From: Paenibacillus sp. H1-7
Lineage (GTDB): Bacteria > Bacillota > Bacilli > Paenibacillales > NBRC-103111
Length of the DNA: 64,000 nt
Assembly (NCBI RefSeq): GCF_022354825.1
Contig: NZ_CP031168.1
Coordinates: 2,481,501 to 2,545,500 of the forward strand
Direction: 5' to 3'
Shown: piece by piece, positions 14,488-23,286 of the stretch
Numbering within the stretch: the stretch's first letter is position 1
Layout of the letters: the number at the start of each line of letters is the position of its first letter
Translations under genes and position numbers: made by a program
Notes under the pieces: generated by a model
The model's input: only the letters and a program-made list of their open reading frames with translations
What the model was told of the DNA's origin: nothing
Databases searched by the model: none

Positions 14488-16509
14488 ATGGATCAGGCTA
14501 ACAAGCTGTCCGACCGCGAGCTTCGTTTCATTGTCGGCCGCGAGCAGGAACTTACAGTATTTGAGAAAATACTTGAGAAAATAAAAAAGAATCGTGATAT
14601 GGGATTGTTTCATGTTTACGGAACGGGAGGAGTAGGCAAAAGCTCTTTTCTTCGTTTATGCCGACAAAAAGCACAGCAACTTGGTGCCGTTTATCTTCAG
14701 CTGCACAGCCGTGACTTTGTCCATACGGAGCAGGGGATCGGTGCAGCACTACTTTCGCAGATCGGTTTATCGGCAGAGAATGAAAAAGATCCCCTTCGCT
14801 ACTTTGGCGAGCAAATTGCGCAACAAGCAGGCGAGCGTGTGGTTGTGCTTGCAATCGATACCTTCGAAGAAATGCAAGATATGGAGAACTGGCTCCGCGA
14901 CCGCCTCATTCCGATGCTTCCTGAACGGCTTCTTCTCTTGACAGCGAGCCGCTTTCCACTTAGGGGAGGCTGGCTGTGGTCGCCGGTCTGGCGAGAGAGG
15001 ATCTGCCAGCTCCCGTTAAAGCAGCTCGATCGGGATGAGTGTATTAAGTATCTTGATTTCTGCGGCATCACCGATGATTTTCAAATCGAGCAGATTTGGC
15101 GCAGAACAAACGGTCATCCGCTTGCCATATCATTAGCCGCCGCATTCAATTTTTCAGAAAGTACAGTTCCTATTAAAGGCGGAGACTTGTTTAAACAGTT
15201 AGCCGCTTTGTGGCTTCAAGAGATACCCGATAGAGAGCTTAACCGTTTCGTTGAAGCGGCATCCGTCTTACGGGTTTTTGATCAAGAGAGGCTATCTTCA
15301 GTCTTGGAAGAGGAGGTGCCGACAGACCTCTTCGATCGGTTGATCGAGCTGTCATTTGTCAGACGGACTGAACGCGGATGGCAGCTGCACGATTTGATGC
15401 GTAAATCGATGAATAATCGTTTGAAGGAACGGCGACCTAAACGGCATCTGGAGTTGACGAAAAGGTGTATCGAATATTATGCGAAAGCTATTATTGAAAG
15501 CAAAGACCGAAGCGCTATTGAGTGGGAGGTCGGTGAATTACTTCATTATGCGGATATCGACGTCCTGCGCGCGTTAACCTTTGGGGACGATCTTAGTCAT
15601 TACTGGGAAGCCGTGACTGAAACGACACTGCGGGATGCACTGGCATATGCAAAATGGCGAGAAACAAATACGCAGCCCGTTTCGGGCTATGAAATTGACC
15701 CAGTAACGGGAAACAGCTTTCAATTCAATTATTCGAAAGAACAGGTTCGTTATAATGCTGCACCGCTAGATCTGGAATTGTTGTTTAAAATGGAGCCGTC
15801 GTCAATCAAGCTGCTCCGGGACCCGAATGATCAAGCTTGCGGGCTGGCGATATGGATACCGATTCATGCCGGGACTTTGCCTTGGCTGCAGAAGGACCCG
15901 TTATTCATTCCTTACCTCCATACGCTGACAGAGAAGGAAAGCAGCCTGCTGGTTACCCCTCGCGAGCATCCTGCAGGCTGGTTCCTTCGCTCCTTTGATT
16001 TCGTCGATGTTCTCAGTCCGAAGGTACGAGCCGCAGCTATCCGACTCATCTATTCCTACTTATGCAGAGGCGGCCTAACCATCTGTACGCCGTATGATAG
16101 TGAGATCGGCCGTAAATCGTATACCGGTTTCGGTTTTCGTCACGTGAAAGGAGCAGATCATTACAATTATGATGGCCTGACGCTGACACCGACCTATGCG
16201 CTTGATACACGAAGCGAAAAGCTGGCCGCATTCTTGATGGAGTTATTCCAACGGTCAGGCATCGATCTCGTCAATATCGTTAATTTCCCGATAGAACAGC
16301 AGCTAAGCGAGCCAGCCTTAGTCGGATTACTAAGTGACAGAGAGCATGACGTTGCCAAGGAGGTTGCCGCAGGCTATTCCAATGCAGAGATTGCGGCAAG
16401 GCTTTTTGTAAGCGAATCTACAGTTAAGAAACATATGAAGTCTATCTATTCGAAGCTCGGCATTCACAATCGAGCGCAGTTAACGGCGAAGCTGATAGGT
16501 AAATCTTGA
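14488..16509 (+). CDS. STAND ATPase-LuxR transcriptional regulator with acetyltransferase-like middle
   Basis: 673-residue signal-transduction ATPase (AP/ATPase-STAND, MalT-like). Walker A GTGGVGKS lies at residues 45-52, Walker B VVLAIDTFEE near 121-130, a sensor-type LLLTASRFPL, and NGHPLAI near 208. The middle (about 420-580, with FGFRHVKGADHYN) resembles a GNAT acetyltransferase only weakly. The last 65 residues are a LuxR helix-turn-helix (LSDREHDVAKEVAAGYSNAEIA then VSESTVKKHM). There are no TPR-like repeats as in MalT. ATG 14488 follows GGTGAT at a spacing of 8; GTG 14467 is the alternative. It is flanked by the MFS gene and a terminator and is probably transcribed alone. The ligand is unknown. 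Confidence 0.8.
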   Translation: MDQANKLSDRELRFIVGREQELTVFEKILEKIKKNRDMGLFHVYGTGGVGKSSFLRLCRQKAQQLGAVYLQLHSRDFVHTEQGIGAALLSQIGLSAENEKDPLRYFGEQIAQQAGERVVVLAIDTFEEMQDMENWLRDRLIPMLPERLLLLTASRFPLRGGWLWSPVWRERICQLPLKQLDRDECIKYLDFCGITDDFQIEQIWRRTNGHPLAISLAAAFNFSESTVPIKGGDLFKQLAALWLQEIPDRELNRFVEAASVLRVFDQERLSSVLEEEVPTDLFDRLIELSFVRRTERGWQLHDLMRKSMNNRLKERRPKRHLELTKRCIEYYAKAIIESKDRSAIEWEVGELLHYADIDVLRALTFGDDLSHYWEAVTETTLRDALAYAKWRETNTQPVSGYEIDPVTGNSFQFNYSKEQVRYNAAPLDLELLFKMEPSSIKLLRDPNDQACGLAIWIPIHAGTLPWLQKDPLFIPYLHTLTEKESSLLVTPREHPAGWFLRSFDFVDVLSPKVRAAAIRLIYSYLCRGGLTICTPYDSEIGRKSYTGFGFRHVKGADHYNYDGLTLTPTYALDTRSEKLAAFLMELFQRSGIDLVNIVNFPIEQQLSEPALVGLLSDREHDVAKEVAAGYSNAEIAARLFVSESTVKKHMKSIYSKLGIHNRAQLTAKLIGKS

Positions 16510-16552
16510 TTACAGCGATTGACAATGGGATTTATACGGATTCCTAATAACT

Positions 16553-16605
16553 GGAGCTGTTCCGATCACATGCTTTCGTGTGACTCAGGACAGCTCCTCT
16601 TTATT
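16553..16605 (+). terminator. Intrinsic terminator after the STAND regulator
   Basis: GGAGCTGT/ACAGCTCC outer stem with an inner TCACA/TGTGA stem, followed by TCTTTATTCCCTTTT. Confidence 0.8.
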
Positions 16606-16665
16606 CCCTTTTACCCGGCACATCGCAATCGCCTGCTCTATCAATCTAGCATTTACAAATTTTTC

Positions 16666-16695
16666 TTGCACTCTTACTGGAGTGAAAGGTATATT
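16666..16695 (+). promoter_or_regulatory. SigA-type promoter of the HtrA-like gene
   Basis: TTGCAC (16666-16671), 18-base spacer, TATATT (16690-16695), 37 bases before the gene start. Confidence 0.55.
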
Positions 16696-16732
16696 TTAGA
16701 AGATATGTAGACTGCTGATAGGGAGACAGACA

Positions 16733-19213
16733 ATGAAAAGAATGAAAAGCTTGAGCAAGGGAGTCATGAAAGGCTCGCTATCCTTACTGGTGGCGGCTAC
16801 GATGTTCGGAGCTCCGGTATACGCGGATGCGCTGCCGAATGGGGCGACGATTCCCGCATTGGTACAGAAAACAACCTCCTCCGTTGTGGCTATTATCGGC
16901 CGTCCGAGCAACGATAAAACCTTATCGCGGGCGGATAGGTACCAATTCGCTCACGGGACAGGGGTTATCGTCAGAAATGACGGATATATATTGACGAATG
17001 CCCATGTCGTGAAAAATATGCGCAACCTGACGATCGTGACCTCCGACGGGAAATCGTACTCAGGCAAAACGACGCACTATGATGAAGAGAGCGATCTCGC
17101 GCTTGTCAAGATTGAAGCATCGGGACTGACACCTGCTACGTTCGCGTCCTCTTCGGACATTCGCGTCGGCGAATCCGTAATGGCTATCGGAACTCCGTTA
17201 TCTTTCGCGCTGCGAAATTCGGTAACGTCCGGCATCATTAGCGGGATGGAACGGTCCGTTCAATCCAAATATCGGCTGATTCAAACCGACGCGGCCATCA
17301 ACCCGGGCAACAGCGGCGGAGCGCTTGTGAATATGAAGGGTGAGGTTATCGGCATCAACACGATGAAATATGTGGAGTATGGCGTTGACAGCCTGGGCTT
17401 CGCGATTCCTGTTGATACGGTGCAGTATGTGCTGGACCAGTTTTTTAAATACGGCAAGGTGAAACGCCCGACATTAGGATTGGAGCTTGCGGAAAGCTGG
17501 GAAGCGGTGGTCGGTCTCCCGTCAAGCAGCGGCCTCGAGGTAACGTTCGTAGAGCCGGATTCCCCGGCCGCCAAGGCGGGCATTAAGCAGGGGGACAAGC
17601 TTCTATCCATCAATTCCGACTCCGTACATAGTATGGTGGAATACAACGAAGTGCTTAAAAAATACTTGCCCGAAGATAAGGTAAATCTAACGCTGCAATC
17701 CGGGCTCGACACGCGAAAGGTCGATCTGGTACTTAGTGAAGACAAGTCGGGAAGCGTTGCGGTTATCCAGGATTCGGACGGTTCTTACATCGATGCCGAC
17801 CAGGGGAAGACGATGATCGGGGACAGCCACTTCGGCTGGTCGATGAAATATCCTACGGGGCTGGTCAAGACGAATCAGTCGGCTAACGGCAGCATGGTTA
17901 CGTTTGCCGATGCCAAGGGCGGTTATGCTATCACGATACGCATTCAGGAGAAACAGAGTCCCGACATGACGCCTTATGGATTGATGAAAAAGCTGGACAG
18001 GGAAGATATGGTCGATACGATTTTGGAGAAGCGATATGTCGAGGGCGGTCCGGATTCTCCGTCGTATGCCAAATTGGTAGGAGAGATGGGAAATGAATTG
18101 TATTTCCAGTCTCGCGCCTTTTTAAAGGAAGACAAGGTGTATTATGTTACTCTTATGGTCAATACGAGCGACAGCAAGAACAGCGCGGCTCAGCGTAACA
18201 GCATTGCCGATGTGCTCGATTCATTTAAACTGGAGTATGATGCGAAGAACAGCTCGTTAAAGGACATTACGGCTTATCAAGATAAGAATTCGGTGACGAC
18301 GGAATACGGGGTGGCCTTTGATTTGCCGCAGGATTGGAAAGCGGTCGGCGGCGATCTCGATTATGTGAACAAGGACGGAGACCAAGCGGTCACGATTCGC
18401 GTAACCTCCGCAGTCTCAGGCGATACGTTGGCGAGCTGGGCGGCAAGAGAGGAAAAGGAATTTACTGATTCTTACGCGGAAGGCTATCGTGAGACCCAAG
18501 GTGCGAAGGAAGTAACCGTCGGCGGCGTCACAGCGATGCAGAACTTGTACAGCTGGACAATGGGGGATAAATGGAAGCAAACCTATGCTTACTATATTAT
18601 TAAGGATAAATATAAGTACGAGCTGACGTGGACTTATGAGAAAGCATCCGGCGGCGAGACGCTGGAGCAGCATATTGCCGATTGGACCGGCACGATACAT
18701 TTCCCTAAAGACGCGCTGAACCGCTCGTTAAGCGTCATTCAGGATGAAGCGGATCTGATCGATCCGAGTCGGACCATCACTTATACCAATAATAAATACG
18801 GTTATTCGCTGCAGCTTCCGGAGCGCTGGTACGATGGAGGGAACGAGAGCGCCATCGACGCAGCGACGAAGACTTTTTCATCCATGGGGGCTAACCTGTC
18901 GATCCTGGCGGATGACCGTTCCAGTCTGGAAGAGGTGCTGAATCGAACCGAGCAAGAGTATAAGAAGAATCTAGACAATGATGCGAATTACAAATATACC
19001 GAGACGGATGAATCGATGTTCGACACGGATGTCAAGAAATTTGCGGTTCAATACAAAAGCAGGAATATCCCGTACACGCTTCACGAATACGTCTTTGCGA
19101 AGGATGGAATTGTATATACGGTTCGTGTGCGGGCCAACGAAGCCGTAAAGACGGACAAGCTGTGGAAGCAGCTGAACGATGCTGTGCAGTCTATGGATTT
19201 CACGGTGAAATAA
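16733..19213 (+). CDS. Secreted HtrA-like serine protease with PDZ domain and three C-terminal repeat modules
   Basis: 826 residues, about twice the usual length of HtrA. A signal peptide (residues 1-32, ending near APVYADA) directs export. The trypsin-like domain shows His in TNAHVV, Asp in DEESDLALVK and Ser in NPGNSGGAL, the full S1C triad. A PDZ domain (about 260-335, with GIKQGDKLLSINSD) follows. From about residue 366 come three tandem modules of roughly 155 residues, each opening with a similar element (FGWSMKYPTGL, YGVAFDLPQDWK, YGYSLQLPERWY). These resemble PsbP/DcrB-like folds, and an extracellular quality-control or binding role is inferred. It is transcribed alone from its own promoter and terminator. 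The domain order of protease and PDZ is standard; the triple extension is not. Confidence 0.88.
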   Translation: MKRMKSLSKGVMKGSLSLLVAATMFGAPVYADALPNGATIPALVQKTTSSVVAIIGRPSNDKTLSRADRYQFAHGTGVIVRNDGYILTNAHVVKNMRNLTIVTSDGKSYSGKTTHYDEESDLALVKIEASGLTPATFASSSDIRVGESVMAIGTPLSFALRNSVTSGIISGMERSVQSKYRLIQTDAAINPGNSGGALVNMKGEVIGINTMKYVEYGVDSLGFAIPVDTVQYVLDQFFKYGKVKRPTLGLELAESWEAVVGLPSSSGLEVTFVEPDSPAAKAGIKQGDKLLSINSDSVHSMVEYNEVLKKYLPEDKVNLTLQSGLDTRKVDLVLSEDKSGSVAVIQDSDGSYIDADQGKTMIGDSHFGWSMKYPTGLVKTNQSANGSMVTFADAKGGYAITIRIQEKQSPDMTPYGLMKKLDREDMVDTILEKRYVEGGPDSPSYAKLVGEMGNELYFQSRAFLKEDKVYYVTLMVNTSDSKNSAAQRNSIADVLDSFKLEYDAKNSSLKDITAYQDKNSVTTEYGVAFDLPQDWKAVGGDLDYVNKDGDQAVTIRVTSAVSGDTLASWAAREEKEFTDSYAEGYRETQGAKEVTVGGVTAMQNLYSWTMGDKWKQTYAYYIIKDKYKYELTWTYEKASGGETLEQHIADWTGTIHFPKDALNRSLSVIQDEADLIDPSRTITYTNNKYGYSLQLPERWYDGGNESAIDAATKTFSSMGANLSILADDRSSLEEVLNRTEQEYKKNLDNDANYKYTETDESMFDTDVKKFAVQYKSRNIPYTLHEYVFAKDGIVYTVRVRANEAVKTDKLWKQLNDAVQSMDFTVK

Positions 19214-19226
19214 TCTCATCTGTGCC

Positions 19227-19252
19227 GGCTCCCGGAAGGGAGCCTTTTCTTT
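19227..19252 (+). terminator. Intrinsic terminator after the HtrA-like gene
   Basis: GGCTCCC/GGGAGCC stem with a GGAA loop, followed by TTTTCTTT. Confidence 0.85.
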
Positions 19253-19308
19253 GACATGATGATTAGGTACAATGAGATTCAATAGCAGCTCTAGAACATA
19301 AAGAAGAG

Positions 19309-20493
19309 GTGGTTGTCCTGAATTATTCATTTGATCGTATCATAGACCGTCGCAACACTCGTTCTTACAAATGGGACCAGAATGAAAAGCTGTTCGGAGA
19401 ACCCGACGTCCTCCCGTTATGGGTTGCAGATATGGATTTCCCCAGCCCTCCGGCCGTTAAGGAAGTGCTGAAACAACGGGCCGACTTGGGGATGTATGGC
19501 TATGCGATCCGCACGGATTCGTATTTTGAAGCCATCGTCAACTGGTTCCGCGATCGGCATCAATGGGAGATTCAACCGGATTGGATAACGGATTCTCCCA
19601 GCATCGTGACCTCGTTAAGCTTGGCCGTGGAGCTGTTCAGCGAACCGGGAGCACCTGTCGTTATACAGACGCCGGTCTATTATCCGTTCTATGACGTCAT
19701 TGAAAGCAACGGGCGAAAAGTAGCCAAAAACTCGCTCCTGCTGCGCAACGGACGCTTCGAGATGGATTACGAGCATTTGGAGTCCCTGTTCCAAGAGGGA
19801 GCCAAGCTCCTGCTGCTCTGCAGTCCTCATAATCCCGGCGGACGCGTATGGGAGCGTGAGGAGCTGCAGCAGCTGGGCGAGCTCTGCTTGAAATATCAGG
19901 TGACCGTCGTTTCCGACGAGATCCATTGCGACTTGACCTTCCCGGGACATAAGCATACCCCGTTCGCTACGTTGTCTCCGGAAATTGCCGACATTACCGT
20001 GTCCTGCCTGGCGGCAACCAAGACGTTTAATCTGCCGGGGCTGCATACCTCCTTCATCGTTGCTACCAATGCCAATCTGAGGCGGAAAATGGCGCGCAGA
20101 CTGCAGACGCTCAGCTTGCATATGGCGTCGCATTTTGCCCAGGATGCCGTGGAGGCGGCTTACCGTAATGGAGCGGATTGGCTCGATGAGATGATGGCCT
20201 ATGTCCAAGGCAATCTGGAATACGCGATCGACTATTTGGGATCGAATCTGCCGCAAGTCAAGCCGCTTCGCCCGGACGGCACCTACTTGCTCTGGCTGGA
20301 TTGCCGCGAGCTCGGTCTGGATGCCAAAGGGTTAAAGCACTTGATGTACAACAAGGCCAAGGTAGCCTTTAATGAAGGCTCGGTCTTCGGAACCGAGGGT
20401 GCCGGCTGGCTGAGAATCAATCTCGCGTGTCCGAGATCCATATTGGAGCAGGCGCTGAAGCAGTTTTGCGATGCAGCGAATGCAAACGAATAA
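19309..20493 (+). CDS. MalY/PatB-family PLP-dependent aminotransferase/C-S lyase
   Basis: 394-residue fold-type I PLP enzyme of the PatB/MalY branch, which mostly carries out beta C-S lyase (cystathionine beta-lyase-like) reactions. Seen directly: LPLWVADMDFPSPPAV near the N terminus, SPHNPGGRVW, VVSDEIHCDLTF (the Asp that contacts the pyridine nitrogen), AATKTFNLPGL with the PLP-binding lysine, and a C-terminal WLRINLACPR. The start is uncertain: GTG 19309 lies inside AGAGGTGG, while CTG 19318 has a better spacing. The gene converges with a GntR-family gene and shares a bidirectional terminator with it. Confidence 0.88.
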   Translation: MVVLNYSFDRIIDRRNTRSYKWDQNEKLFGEPDVLPLWVADMDFPSPPAVKEVLKQRADLGMYGYAIRTDSYFEAIVNWFRDRHQWEIQPDWITDSPSIVTSLSLAVELFSEPGAPVVIQTPVYYPFYDVIESNGRKVAKNSLLLRNGRFEMDYEHLESLFQEGAKLLLLCSPHNPGGRVWEREELQQLGELCLKYQVTVVSDEIHCDLTFPGHKHTPFATLSPEIADITVSCLAATKTFNLPGLHTSFIVATNANLRRKMARRLQTLSLHMASHFAQDAVEAAYRNGADWLDEMMAYVQGNLEYAIDYLGSNLPQVKPLRPDGTYLLWLDCRELGLDAKGLKHLMYNKAKVAFNEGSVFGTEGAGWLRINLACPRSILEQALKQFCDAANANE

Positions 20494-20500
20494 ACACGTA

Positions 20501-20546
20501 AAAAACAAACCGCAAAGACCCTTTAACGGGTTTGCGGTTTGTTTTA
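20501..20546. terminator. Bidirectional terminator
   Basis: AACAAACCGCAAA pairs with TTTGCGGTTTGTT; A-rich on the left and T-rich on the right, so it can serve both convergent genes. It overlaps the last bases of the GntR gene by three. Confidence 0.85.
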
Positions 20547-21512
20547 TTGTTGGGGTGAAGCCGCTTCTTTAAGCAGCATCTCGCTGCTTTGTTCAAGAAC
20601 CATGGGGTACAGCTCCACTTTGCCGGGCGCCATAGCCTTTAATTCGTCCAAGACGGCAGCGGAAGCGTACACCTTGTCGGCATGAACAAGGTTATCCTGC
20701 AGCTGCTCGGGATGATCCAAACCAACGCTCATGGCTTCGATTTGCGTAATCCCTGCAGCATCGACTCGCTTGGCCATCCATTGTCCGCCGGCGTTGCCCA
20801 AGCAGACGAAGCTTACTTTGCTTCCCGGCTCCAGCCTGGCAACGTCCAGCAAAAAGGACATTTCGATCGTAGCGCCAATGACCAGAAGTTTGGCATCCAA
20901 GCCGGCAAGCATAGCTTTCACCTCATCGGCATGATTCAAGGTGGTGACGATCGTATGGGAATGCTCCAATGCGGCAGCCAAAGCGCCGGGATTCCCCGCA
21001 AGATCCTCGAGAAAGACGGACACGACGTCCGCACCCGTGACCCGCTCGATTTCCTTACGGTAAAAAATATGATCATGCTCCTTGCATTCGATAAAAACAA
21101 ACCGCAAAGGATGCGAGGCTTTCGTATGGTGCAGCAAAATGTAGGCAAGGGCAGCTGTGAAAAACTCATCCAGCGGAATTCCCAGCCGCCCGGCTTCCTG
21201 GATCGTTGTAGTCACCAGATCGTGCATAGGCTGACGAAGTCTTTGCAGCTCGTCGGTCTTCATATTCGTCATAACGGTCGTGCCGCGGCCTTTTTGCAAA
21301 GCCACAATCCCTTCATCCTGCAGCTGGTTATAGACGAGATTGACTGTATTCCTGTTCAACCCCAGAATATCCGCCAATTGATTAGCAGGAGGCAGCATGT
21401 CGCCGGGCTTGATTTGGCCGATCCCAATGAGCCATTTCAGCTGCTCTCGGATTTGGGTATTTACCGAAAACGTCAGCTTGGGATTTACCTTTAACATGAG
21501 CTGGCTTTCCAT
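20544..21512 (-). CDS. GntR-family transcriptional regulator
   Basis: 322-residue regulator. Residues ~20-85 form a GntR winged helix-turn-helix (LPPANQLADILGLNRNTVNL, then GIVALQKGRGTTV). The rest (about 90-315) is an effector domain that is not an aminotransferase and has no UTRA hallmark; TIVTTLNHADEV, KLLVIGATIEMS and KVSFVCLGNAGG look like alternating strands and helices of a periplasmic-binding-like or Rossmann-like fold. It starts at ATG 21512 with a weak GGGGAT site; ATG 21497 is an alternative. It diverges from the DUF1348 gene and probably controls it and itself. The ligand is unknown. Confidence 0.82.
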   Translation of the reverse strand: MESQLMLKVNPKLTFSVNTQIREQLKWLIGIGQIKPGDMLPPANQLADILGLNRNTVNLVYNQLQDEGIVALQKGRGTTVMTNMKTDELQRLRQPMHDLVTTTIQEAGRLGIPLDEFFTAALAYILLHHTKASHPLRFVFIECKEHDHIFYRKEIERVTGADVVSVFLEDLAGNPGALAAALEHSHTIVTTLNHADEVKAMLAGLDAKLLVIGATIEMSFLLDVARLEPGSKVSFVCLGNAGGQWMAKRVDAAGITQIEAMSVGLDHPEQLQDNLVHADKVYASAAVLDELKAMAPGKVELYPMVLEQSSEMLLKEAASPQQ

Positions 21513-21548
21513 ATCTATATCCCCATTTCACTAATTACTATATGTTTG

Positions 21549-21568
21549 GTACTTTAAATGTACTTTAA
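21549..21568. promoter_or_regulatory. Candidate GntR operator over the regulator's own -10
   Basis: GTACTTTAAATGTAC is an imperfect palindrome with GTAC arms, and GTACTTTAA repeats directly after 11 bases (21549-21557 and 21560-21568). It covers the minus-strand -10 box, consistent with autorepression. Confidence 0.5.
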
Positions 21569-21585
21569 CTAGAAAGGGAATGCAA
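21557..21585 (-). promoter_or_regulatory. SigA-type promoter of the GntR gene
   Basis: On the minus strand, TTGCAT (21585-21580), 17-base spacer, TACATT (21562-21557). Confidence 0.6.
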
Positions 21586-21612
21586 GGCGTGATTATTAAG
21601 AGCATTTTCATG

Positions 21613-21640
21613 TTGACATTCCGAAAATAACTAGTATGAT
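21613..21640 (+). promoter_or_regulatory. SigA-type promoter of the DUF1348 gene
   Basis: TTGACA (21613-21618), 16-base spacer, TATGAT (21635-21640), 54 bases before the DUF1348 start. Confidence 0.75.
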
Positions 21641-21693
21641 ATGGATATAAATACCTATTCATTTAGTTATATTAGTGGGAGGGGAATGACAAG

Positions 21694-22107
21694 ATGAGCA
21701 AAGATATTCGACCGCCATTCACCATGGAGACCGCATTGGCGAAAGTTCAATTCGCTGAAGATGCATGGAATTCAAGGGATCCGGAACGGGTAGCTTTAGG
21801 CTATTCAGAAGATTCCAACTGGCGCAACCGTACGGAGTTTTTCACGGGACGCGAAGCCATTAAGGCGTTTCTGACCCGCAAATGGCAGAAGGAGCTGGAC
21901 TATAAGCTGAAGAAAGAGCTGTGGAGCTTTACGGACAACCGTATCGCCGTGCGCTTTGAATACGAGTACCGGGATGCCGGGACGGGCCAATGGATGCGAA
22001 CCCATGGCAATGAGCTGTGGGAGTTTGGCGAGGATGGTCTGATGAGGCGGCGGGATATGAGCGCGAACGATTATCCGATTCAGGAAACCGACCGGCGTTA
22101 TAAATAA
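21694..22107 (+). CDS. DUF1348 family protein (SnoaL/NTF2-like fold)
   Basis: 137 residues, matching the usual size of DUF1348. Characteristic pieces are [51 protein letters not shown] and [11 protein letters not shown]. The family adopts an NTF2/SnoaL cone fold; no catalytic function is established. GTGGGAGGGGAATGACAAG precedes the ATG. It has a strong consensus-like promoter and lies opposite a GntR regulator, so it is probably induced by that regulator's ligand. Confidence 0.88.
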   Translation: MSKDIRPPFTMETALAKVQFAEDAWNSRDPERVALGYSEDSNWRNRTEFFTGREAIKAFLTRKWQKELDYKLKKELWSFTDNRIAVRFEYEYRDAGTGQWMRTHGNELWEFGEDGLMRRRDMSANDYPIQETDRRYK

Positions 22108-22135
22108 GAATACATTATACATTAAAGTGAGTGAG

Positions 22136-22166
22136 AGACATTCGTCATAGGACGGATGTCTTTTTG
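22136..22166 (+). terminator. Intrinsic terminator after the DUF1348 gene
   Basis: AGACATTCGTC/GACGGATGTCT stem with an ATAG loop and a TTTTTG tail. Confidence 0.8.
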
Positions 22167-22340
22167 TGTTAGCCTCTAATTTCCAACCTATAAAGTTATG
22201 GACAAACAGTGTCCTTTTTGTTGCATTATTTTGAAAATGGACGGTCCAATAGGCTGACCAGCGGCTGGTGACACATGCAGCCTTCTCTTTTAGAGTTAGG
22301 GTGTACCAAGCAAGCATGCAGTCGATAGGAGCTGAGAGAC

Positions 22341-23249
22341 ATGAATTTACCCAAGGTACCCAGATGGTTCGCGTTATTATACGTGACGGCGTTGATGCTG
22401 TTAATTACCACCGGGTGCGCAGAAAACGTCATTGTGCTGAATCCCAAAGGCCCGATTGCCGAGCAGCAGCGGGATTTAATGATTGTTTCCACTCTGCTGT
22501 GCAGTGTTGTCATCCTGCCTGTGCTGATTATGACGGCTGTGATCGGCTGGCGTTACCGCGACAAAAAGGGGAGAAAGGCGAAATACACGCCGAACTGGGA
22601 GCACAGCACGAAGCTCGAGGTCATTTGGTGGGGGATTCCGATCCTCATCATTTTTACGCTGGCTGTGATTACGGTGAAGTCGACCTATGCGTTGGAGCCG
22701 TCCAAGCCCTTGGTATCCGATAAAAAGCCGCTGACCGTTCAAGTGACCTCCCTGGACTGGAAATGGCTGTTCCAATATCCGGAGCAGGGAATCGCCACGG
22801 TGAACGAGCTGATCATTCCGCAAGGCGTTCCCGTCCGCTTCGAGATCACGGCGGATTCCCCAATGAATTCCTTCTGGATCCCGCAGCTTGGCGGGCAGAT
22901 CTATGCGATGTCGGGCATGGCCATGACGCTGTATTTGCAAGCCGACGAAGTGGGGACGTATTGGGGGTCCGGCGCCAATTTTACCGGGGAGCATTTCGCG
23001 AAGATGTTCTTCAATGTACAGAGCATGAAGGAAGAGAGCTTTGAACAATGGGTGAACAAGGTCAAAGCCGATTCTCCCGCGCTTACCATGGATGGCTATA
23101 AGCAGCTGGCCCTGCCATCCGTTTCGGATCGCAGAACCTTCTCCGCGTTCCCCGAAGGCTTGTTCGAGATGACGGTGACGAAATATGCGTCGTCGCACCA
23201 GCATGGCATGCCGCAGAAGCATACGCATGAGATGAAGCCGGAGAAGTAA
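22341..23249 (+). CDS. qoxA: Menaquinol oxidase subunit II
   Basis: 302-residue subunit II of an aa3-type quinol oxidase in the terminal respiratory chain. It has a lipoprotein signal (LITTGC, cysteine near residue 29), two membrane segments (about 45-67 and 90-110) and an extracytoplasmic cupredoxin domain. The copper-A cysteines of cytochrome c oxidases are absent; YWGSGANFTGEHFAKM stands where they would be, which marks a quinol rather than cytochrome c oxidase. GGAGCTGAGAGAC precedes the ATG. It is the first gene of qoxABCD, 37 bases before qoxB. Confidence 0.93.
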   Translation: MNLPKVPRWFALLYVTALMLLITTGCAENVIVLNPKGPIAEQQRDLMIVSTLLCSVVILPVLIMTAVIGWRYRDKKGRKAKYTPNWEHSTKLEVIWWGIPILIIFTLAVITVKSTYALEPSKPLVSDKKPLTVQVTSLDWKWLFQYPEQGIATVNELIIPQGVPVRFEITADSPMNSFWIPQLGGQIYAMSGMAMTLYLQADEVGTYWGSGANFTGEHFAKMFFNVQSMKEESFEQWVNKVKADSPALTMDGYKQLALPSVSDRRTFSAFPEGLFEMTVTKYASSHQHGMPQKHTHEMKPEK

Positions 23250-23286
23250 CGGTCCAATAGTAGAAAAGGGAAGGAGAGATGGGGTC

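Noticed and set aside
19251..19273. TTGACA followed by TACAAT as promoter of the MalY/PatB gene
   Set aside because: The spacer is only 11 bases, too short for SigA recognition.
22200..22220. Small GGACA/TGTCC hairpin followed by TTTTTG as terminator
   Set aside because: The stem is only five base pairs and a better terminator lies at 22136-22166.
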